Positions 60,420 through 64,000 of a stretch of DNA of 64,000 nt are shown here, one piece after another (the first letter of the stretch is position 1; each line of letters begins with the position of its first letter). The notes under the pieces were generated by a model that was not told the origin of the DNA, searched no databases, and worked only from the letters and a program-made list of their open reading frames with translations. The DNA comes from Planctomycetales bacterium (GTDB lineage: Bacteria > Planctomycetota > Phycisphaerae > SM23-33): assembly GCA_030612725.1 (NCBI GenBank), contig JAUWNJ010000003.1, forward strand, positions 62,001-126,000, written 5' to 3'. A program made the translations under genes and the position numbers.

Positions 60420-61649
60420 ATGTCCAACCAGAACGGATATTCCAAGCCTGATGAGGTGGTTTCGACGACGTGGATAACCGGAACTGTGCTGGCGGTCAGT
60501 CTGGCCGCCGGCGCCGGTGGTGCGCCGCTGGTGGGGGCATTGCGCGAGGGCGTTCAGGAGCAGTTCGCCCTGCCTTTCTGGGTAACAGGAGCGGGCGTGG
60601 GGGTTCTGGGGTTGGCGGCGGGGATACTGGGGCTGATCCTTACCCGTCGGCTGCCCGGTGTCAGGAGGACGGGGTTATTTCGCGTCGGGCTGATTTTGTC
60701 GTTCCTGGCATTCGGGTTGTACTGCTTCCTCCAGCAGAGCAGTTGGTGGGCGATCGCGGGTCTGGCGGCTGGGTGGTTCGTTTTGTCCCTTGGCGTGAGT
60801 TTCACGGGCACCTCCAACGCCATCTTTGCCGACCTGTGGCATCATTCGCCTCACACCGGCGTCATCCTGCTTCACACGACCAATTCTATCGGCAAGGTCG
60901 TCGCGCCGGTGATGGTGCTGGTCGTAGGCGCCGGATTGAGCGGAAACGCGCGCGTGTACGCGGTAATCTGGCTGATGCTGACGCTGGTTGTATTCACCTG
61001 GCCAAGGAAGGCGATCGCCCATCTGGACCGGACCGAGCAACACCAGCACGCCGAGTCGCGCAAGGGCGCTTCGGTTTTCCACAGCCCGCTGTTCTGGCTG
61101 GTGTGTCTCCAGTTCGCATTCATCGCCGGTAGCGAGGCCGGTGTAACCAGCACGCTGCCTTCGTTCATTGAAAGACACCGCCAGGGCATCTGGGGCTTCT
61201 CGGCTCGCGGCTTCTCGCAAGTGGTATTGGTGGTGATGTTGCTGGGAATTGTCGCAGGTCGGTTCATGGCCTTAATCGCCTCCCGCCGGGTCGGAGAGCG
61301 GGGTATCATCAAGGTCTGTCTGGTATCCGCAGCCGCAGCGGTCCCGGCGGTTTTTCATCCCGCCCCGGTGGTGTTCCTGCCGTGCTTCTTCATACTGGGG
61401 ATCACATTTTCGGCGACCTGGCCGGCCTTTTTCGCTCTGGCCGCCAGGCGCTTTCCAAACGATAAGACGATTTTAAGCATGGTCGCGACCATGTGCACGA
61501 TAGCAGGGATCAGTGGATTCATGCTCACCGCCAGCCTCATCGGAAACAATCCCGCCAATCTACCGTGGGCGGTGCTGACGTCTGCCGGGAGCATCGTCGT
61601 TTTCGCCGTATGCTTCTTCGCCCTTCCGATGCGCCGGTCTAACCTCTGA
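60420..61649 (+). CDS. MFS transporter
   Basis: 409 residues, about twelve membrane helices in two halves separated by a charged loop (DRTEQHQHAESRKG, about 205-218). RRLPGVRRTGLFR after helix 2-3 and RRVGERG in the second half resemble the MFS A-motif loops. Substrate unknown. Convergent with the second PEP-CTERM gene, 4 bp apart. Confidence 0.85.
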   Translation: MSNQNGYSKPDEVVSTTWITGTVLAVSLAAGAGGAPLVGALREGVQEQFALPFWVTGAGVGVLGLAAGILGLILTRRLPGVRRTGLFRVGLILSFLAFGLYCFLQQSSWWAIAGLAAGWFVLSLGVSFTGTSNAIFADLWHHSPHTGVILLHTTNSIGKVVAPVMVLVVGAGLSGNARVYAVIWLMLTLVVFTWPRKAIAHLDRTEQHQHAESRKGASVFHSPLFWLVCLQFAFIAGSEAGVTSTLPSFIERHRQGIWGFSARGFSQVVLVVMLLGIVAGRFMALIASRRVGERGIIKVCLVSAAAAVPAVFHPAPVVFLPCFFILGITFSATWPAFFALAARRFPNDKTILSMVATMCTIAGISGFMLTASLIGNNPANLPWAVLTSAGSIVVFAVCFFALPMRRSNL

Positions 61650-61653
61650 TTGA

Positions 61654-62301
61654 TTACCGCCGCCTGCGCTTCAGAATCGCCAGCCCACCGAAGGCCAGCA
61701 GCAAAAGCGTTGCCGGTTCGGGAACATCGGGAATCCCAGTAATCCAACCGCTGTCTTCTCCCGTTTCCCCGATGTTCTGAACGTGCGCGGCGATGAAGAA
61801 GGGACCGTGGTCCGCGGGTGTGCAGAGGAAACTGAAGGACCCGGCTCTCAGCGAGTCGGCCCCAGTGATGGCGTACTCGACGGCTTCGCCGGCGCCGAAG
61901 CGTGCGTTCAGCCCGCCGCCGGTAGAAAAATCCATCTTGATGTCGAAGTAACCGGCCCCGTCGGCCTTGAAAGCATCAATGCTGGTACTGATAGCAGGAT
62001 CATCGAAACTGCCGGTCTTGATCGGTGAAGAGAACTGAAGGTCCGCCGGCGCCAGACCGGGGTCCAGATTGAACTCCCACTCTGAGACGAACTCCGCGCC
62101 GGTCAGGTTGGTAGCCGTAAGCGTCATCATCACCGAGCCGGGCGAGTCTTCGTCGTCAAAGGTCGCGTTCAGCCACGGCGCCGCTCCATCCGGAGGTGTT
62201 GCCCCGCTGAACTCAACGCTCAAATCGAAAGACACTATCGCACCCGATGCCACAGACGAAAGAGCCAACAGCACGCATACAACAACGGTTCGCGTTCCCA
62301 T
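61654..62301 (-). CDS. PEP-CTERM sorted exported protein
   Basis: 215 residues. A signal peptide (VVVCVLLALSSVASG) is followed by a beta-rich body and the sorting tail VPEPATLLLLAFGG with a terminal Arg cluster (KRRRR). GGAGGG precedes the ATG. Second exosortase substrate in the window, so the host must encode an exosortase elsewhere. Body unrecognised. Confidence 0.85.
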   Translation of the reverse strand: MGTRTVVVCVLLALSSVASGAIVSFDLSVEFSGATPPDGAAPWLNATFDDEDSPGSVMMTLTATNLTGAEFVSEWEFNLDPGLAPADLQFSSPIKTGSFDDPAISTSIDAFKADGAGYFDIKMDFSTGGGLNARFGAGEAVEYAITGADSLRAGSFSFLCTPADHGPFFIAAHVQNIGETGEDSGWITGIPDVPEPATLLLLAFGGLAILKRRRR

Positions 62302-62706
62302 GATTTACCCTCCAAATTTTCAGGTTAAATGAGCCTTCCGTGGTGGTATTTCTCCCAAGCAAAGCAATCCGGAACCCTCGCAAGCAGACTTGTCCCTGGC
62401 CTTACCTCCAAACAACTATTATACCGCATGTTGCGAATTGCGCCTACCCGGATTCTGGAACATTTTTACCTTTCTGAAGCGAAATGTGCGTTTAAAACTA
62501 TACGGATAATACCTTCTTTCACATTCGGCCGCCGTAACGCACGCCGCGCTCGCCGTTTCGATATTTCACTTTCGCACGACAAACGCCGGTAGTGTACAAT
62601 GCCGGAGACCGGCACACCCCGAAAAGCGGGATTGTTCGGGGAATATTCCGTCGCGGACGCGTTCGCGCGGAGGTTTATTGGACTCTGAAATACACCGGCG
62701 GCACAA
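62302..62706. other. Gene-free stretch with two tandem hairpins
   Basis: A 405-bp gap between the divergent PEP-CTERM and methyltransferase genes. Hairpins GCCGG/CCGGC (62601-62613) and CCCCGAA/TTCGGGG (62617-62641) lie about 70-100 bases before the methyltransferase start. No T-run follows. I see no open frame worth naming. Confidence 0.5.
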
Positions 62707-63267
62707 ATGACGGACAAGATAGACAAGTGGCTTCGAAGCGGGCCTGAGGCGGTTCTGCGAAAAGCGGGTCTGCGCGAGGGGAATCGCGTTCTGGACCTCG
62801 GCTGCGGGCAGGGGCGATATGCGATACCGGCTGCACGTATCGTGGGCGATACCGGATGGGTCCATGCGGTCGATAAGGACAGGCAGAACCTCCGTGAAGT
62901 AAAACGCCGGGCCGCGAAAGAAGGGCTTCGCAACATTGACACGGTCCACGTTCACGTCGCCCGGCACAGTGCGATTCCAATACAGCCCGGTACGATTGAC
63001 GTGATCCTGATTTATGACGTGCTGCATGGATTCCCCGAAAAGGCGGAGCGAGACAATCTTCTTCGGCAGGTTCACAGGTTGCTCAGGCCCGGAGGTTTTC
63101 TTTCGTGCTGCCTGACACACTTGAGAGAGTTCGGGTGGACCTATAAAAAGACACTGGCGGAGATAGCAGACGCCGGTTTCCGGCTTCGCCGCCAGTTCAG
63201 GCCTACGCTCGTTCACGCAGGCAAACTCGTCAGGGTGCGCATCTTCCAATTCGCAAAACCCGGATAA
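62707..63267 (+). CDS. Class I SAM-dependent methyltransferase
   Basis: 186 residues of UbiE/COQ5-like Rossmann fold. VLDLGCGQGRYAIPAA is motif I, VHAVDKD motif II, DVILIYDVLHGF motif IV, and RLLRPGGFLSCC the post-IV strand. Substrate unknown; it stands alone. Confidence 0.88.
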   Translation: MTDKIDKWLRSGPEAVLRKAGLREGNRVLDLGCGQGRYAIPAARIVGDTGWVHAVDKDRQNLREVKRRAAKEGLRNIDTVHVHVARHSAIPIQPGTIDVILIYDVLHGFPEKAERDNLLRQVHRLLRPGGFLSCCLTHLREFGWTYKKTLAEIADAGFRLRRQFRPTLVHAGKLVRVRIFQFAKPG

Positions 63268-63286
63268 CGTCCCTGGGTATCCCGGA

Positions 63287-64000
63287 CTATTCCACCGGTT
63301 TGATTTTCGCCAGGAGCACCTTTGCTTCTTTGGCGGCTTTGGTGGCGGGGTAATCTTCGAGTATTCCCTTCAGGATAACAACGGCCTTATCGTTCATTTT
63401 GTGTCGGAGATAGAGTCTTGCCAGTTTGAGTCGTTGCTCTGCCTGGGTTTCCGGGTCTCGCGGTGCAGCAGGTCTGGTCGAGATGGGAAAGTGCTCCGCC
63501 TCGGGCGTAAAGACGCCATCGACTGCCGGCGGGTCCCAACGGAAAATCCTGTCGGCCCCACCCTTCAAGCCTCGCATCTGCCGCTTCAGTTGATCGAGTC
63601 GGGTCTCCTTGTCTTTCAGTTCGACCAGTAGGGCGTTTGACTGACTTCGGATGCGTCTGCGTTCGGACTTGAGCCTTGCGAGGGCTTGTTCTTCCTGGTT
63701 AATGCGATCGTACAGGTCGTCGCGATACCTCCGGCTGTGGCGGCGAGAGACAAGCCTCCCATTGACATCGCGATGCACCACGCCGGTTCGCAGTTCGCGC
63801 CAGAGTTCGTCAATGGTCCGTTTGCAACGGTCGATTTCGTTGTTTATTTCGCGCACTTGCGAGTCGAGTTCCCTCCCCGCTTTCCGCACCGGCAGGACCT
63901 CTGCTTCGATGACGGAAACTTTTTTTTCCAATTGTTTCATCAACGACGCCTGTCGGGCGCAGACGGACTTAATCTCCTCGTAGGCCGACGAATACGGCTT
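63287..64000 (-). CDS. Coiled-coil protein with C-terminal helical repeat (truncated by window edge)
   Basis: The frame is open to the right edge, so the true start is outside the window; at least 237 residues are visible. A long heptad-rich coiled coil (REINNEIDRCKRTIDELWRE; LVELKDKETRLDQLKRQMRG) is followed by a linker and a TPR-like tail (RLKLARLYLRHKMNDKAVVI, GILEDYPATKAAKEAKVLL). Likely exported or envelope-linked if a signal lies upstream, but this is not seen. Family not recognised. Confidence 0.75.
   Translation of the reverse strand, partial: KPYSSAYEEIKSVCARQASLMKQLEKKVSVIEAEVLPVRKAGRELDSQVREINNEIDRCKRTIDELWRELRTGVVHRDVNGRLVSRRHSRRYRDDLYDRINQEEQALARLKSERRRIRSQSNALLVELKDKETRLDQLKRQMRGLKGGADRIFRWDPPAVDGVFTPEAEHFPISTRPAAPRDPETQAEQRLKLARLYLRHKMNDKAVVILKGILEDYPATKAAKEAKVLLAKIKPVE

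Noticed and set aside
1-64000. tRNA, rRNA, riboswitches and integrase attachment sites.
   Set aside because: None was found by eye; no conserved tRNA T-arm, ribosomal segment, known aptamer core, integrase or transposase gene was seen. A covariance-model scan would be needed to exclude divergent RNAs.

Overview
The window reads as chromosomal DNA of a planctomycete, most likely a Phycisphaerae-type anaerobe. Two secreted proteins end in PEP-CTERM sorting tails, many products are lipoproteins or exported, S1 has six domains, and signal peptidase I is greatly enlarged. Two oxygen-sensitive-looking radical SAM proteins and a BCR/HGD-type activase also occur. This placement is an inference from gene content; there is no rRNA in the window, and I saw no tRNA by eye.

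Layout. 1-4.9 kb: surface polysaccharide genes (FlaA1/CapD-type dehydratase, UDP-GlcNAc 2-epimerase, WecA/TagO-type transferase) around a PEP-CTERM protein. 5-10.1 kb: tetR - membrane fusion protein - RND pump operon, read leftward from a promoter with a perfect 18-bp palindrome over its start site. 10.1-12.9 kb: apt with a CBM9-like gene, a nitroreductase and an XRE-cupin regulator. 13-15.3 kb: tdh-kbl threonine catabolism, divergent from that regulator. 15.3-26.7 kb: rpsA, an AsmA-like protein, tsaB, a RicT/YaaT-like protein, an amidase, a lipoprotein, an SH3/proline-rich envelope protein, and an overlapping HIT-dGTPase pair. 26.7-33.4 kb: membrane protein, CNNM/CorC protein, ybeY, xseA-xseB, glycosyltransferase. 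33.5-45.6 kb: a long leftward block (unknown gene, asparagine synthase, epimerase, PlsA-like activase, PlsR-like dehydratase component, Tes-like radical SAM, lipoprotein, SPASM radical SAM). 45.9-53.4 kb: dimeric dUTPase, exported protein, glycoside hydrolase-like protein, Cys-rich membrane protein, pyrE, lepB. 53.6-58 kb: solitary DNA methyltransferase, lptB, then a compact type II restriction-modification pair. 58-64 kb: EamA transporter, ARPP-1 protein, MFS transporter, second PEP-CTERM protein, methyltransferase, and an edge-truncated coiled-coil protein.

The most interesting system is the 33.5-42 kb block. A double-ATPase BcrAD/BadFG-DUF2229 protein, a 2-hydroxyacyl-CoA dehydratase-like partner and a Tes/MJ0619-like radical SAM enzyme lie in one apparent operon. 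This is the combination expected for making ether or chain-linked membrane lipids.

The second major signal is non-coding. At least seven loci carry degenerate 7-bp (in one case 8-bp) tandem repeats, mostly in inverted pairs, that abut or overlap stop codons. A separate family of GGCAC-type hairpins is scattered between genes, and two long members lie in frame inside the activase and the radical SAM gene.
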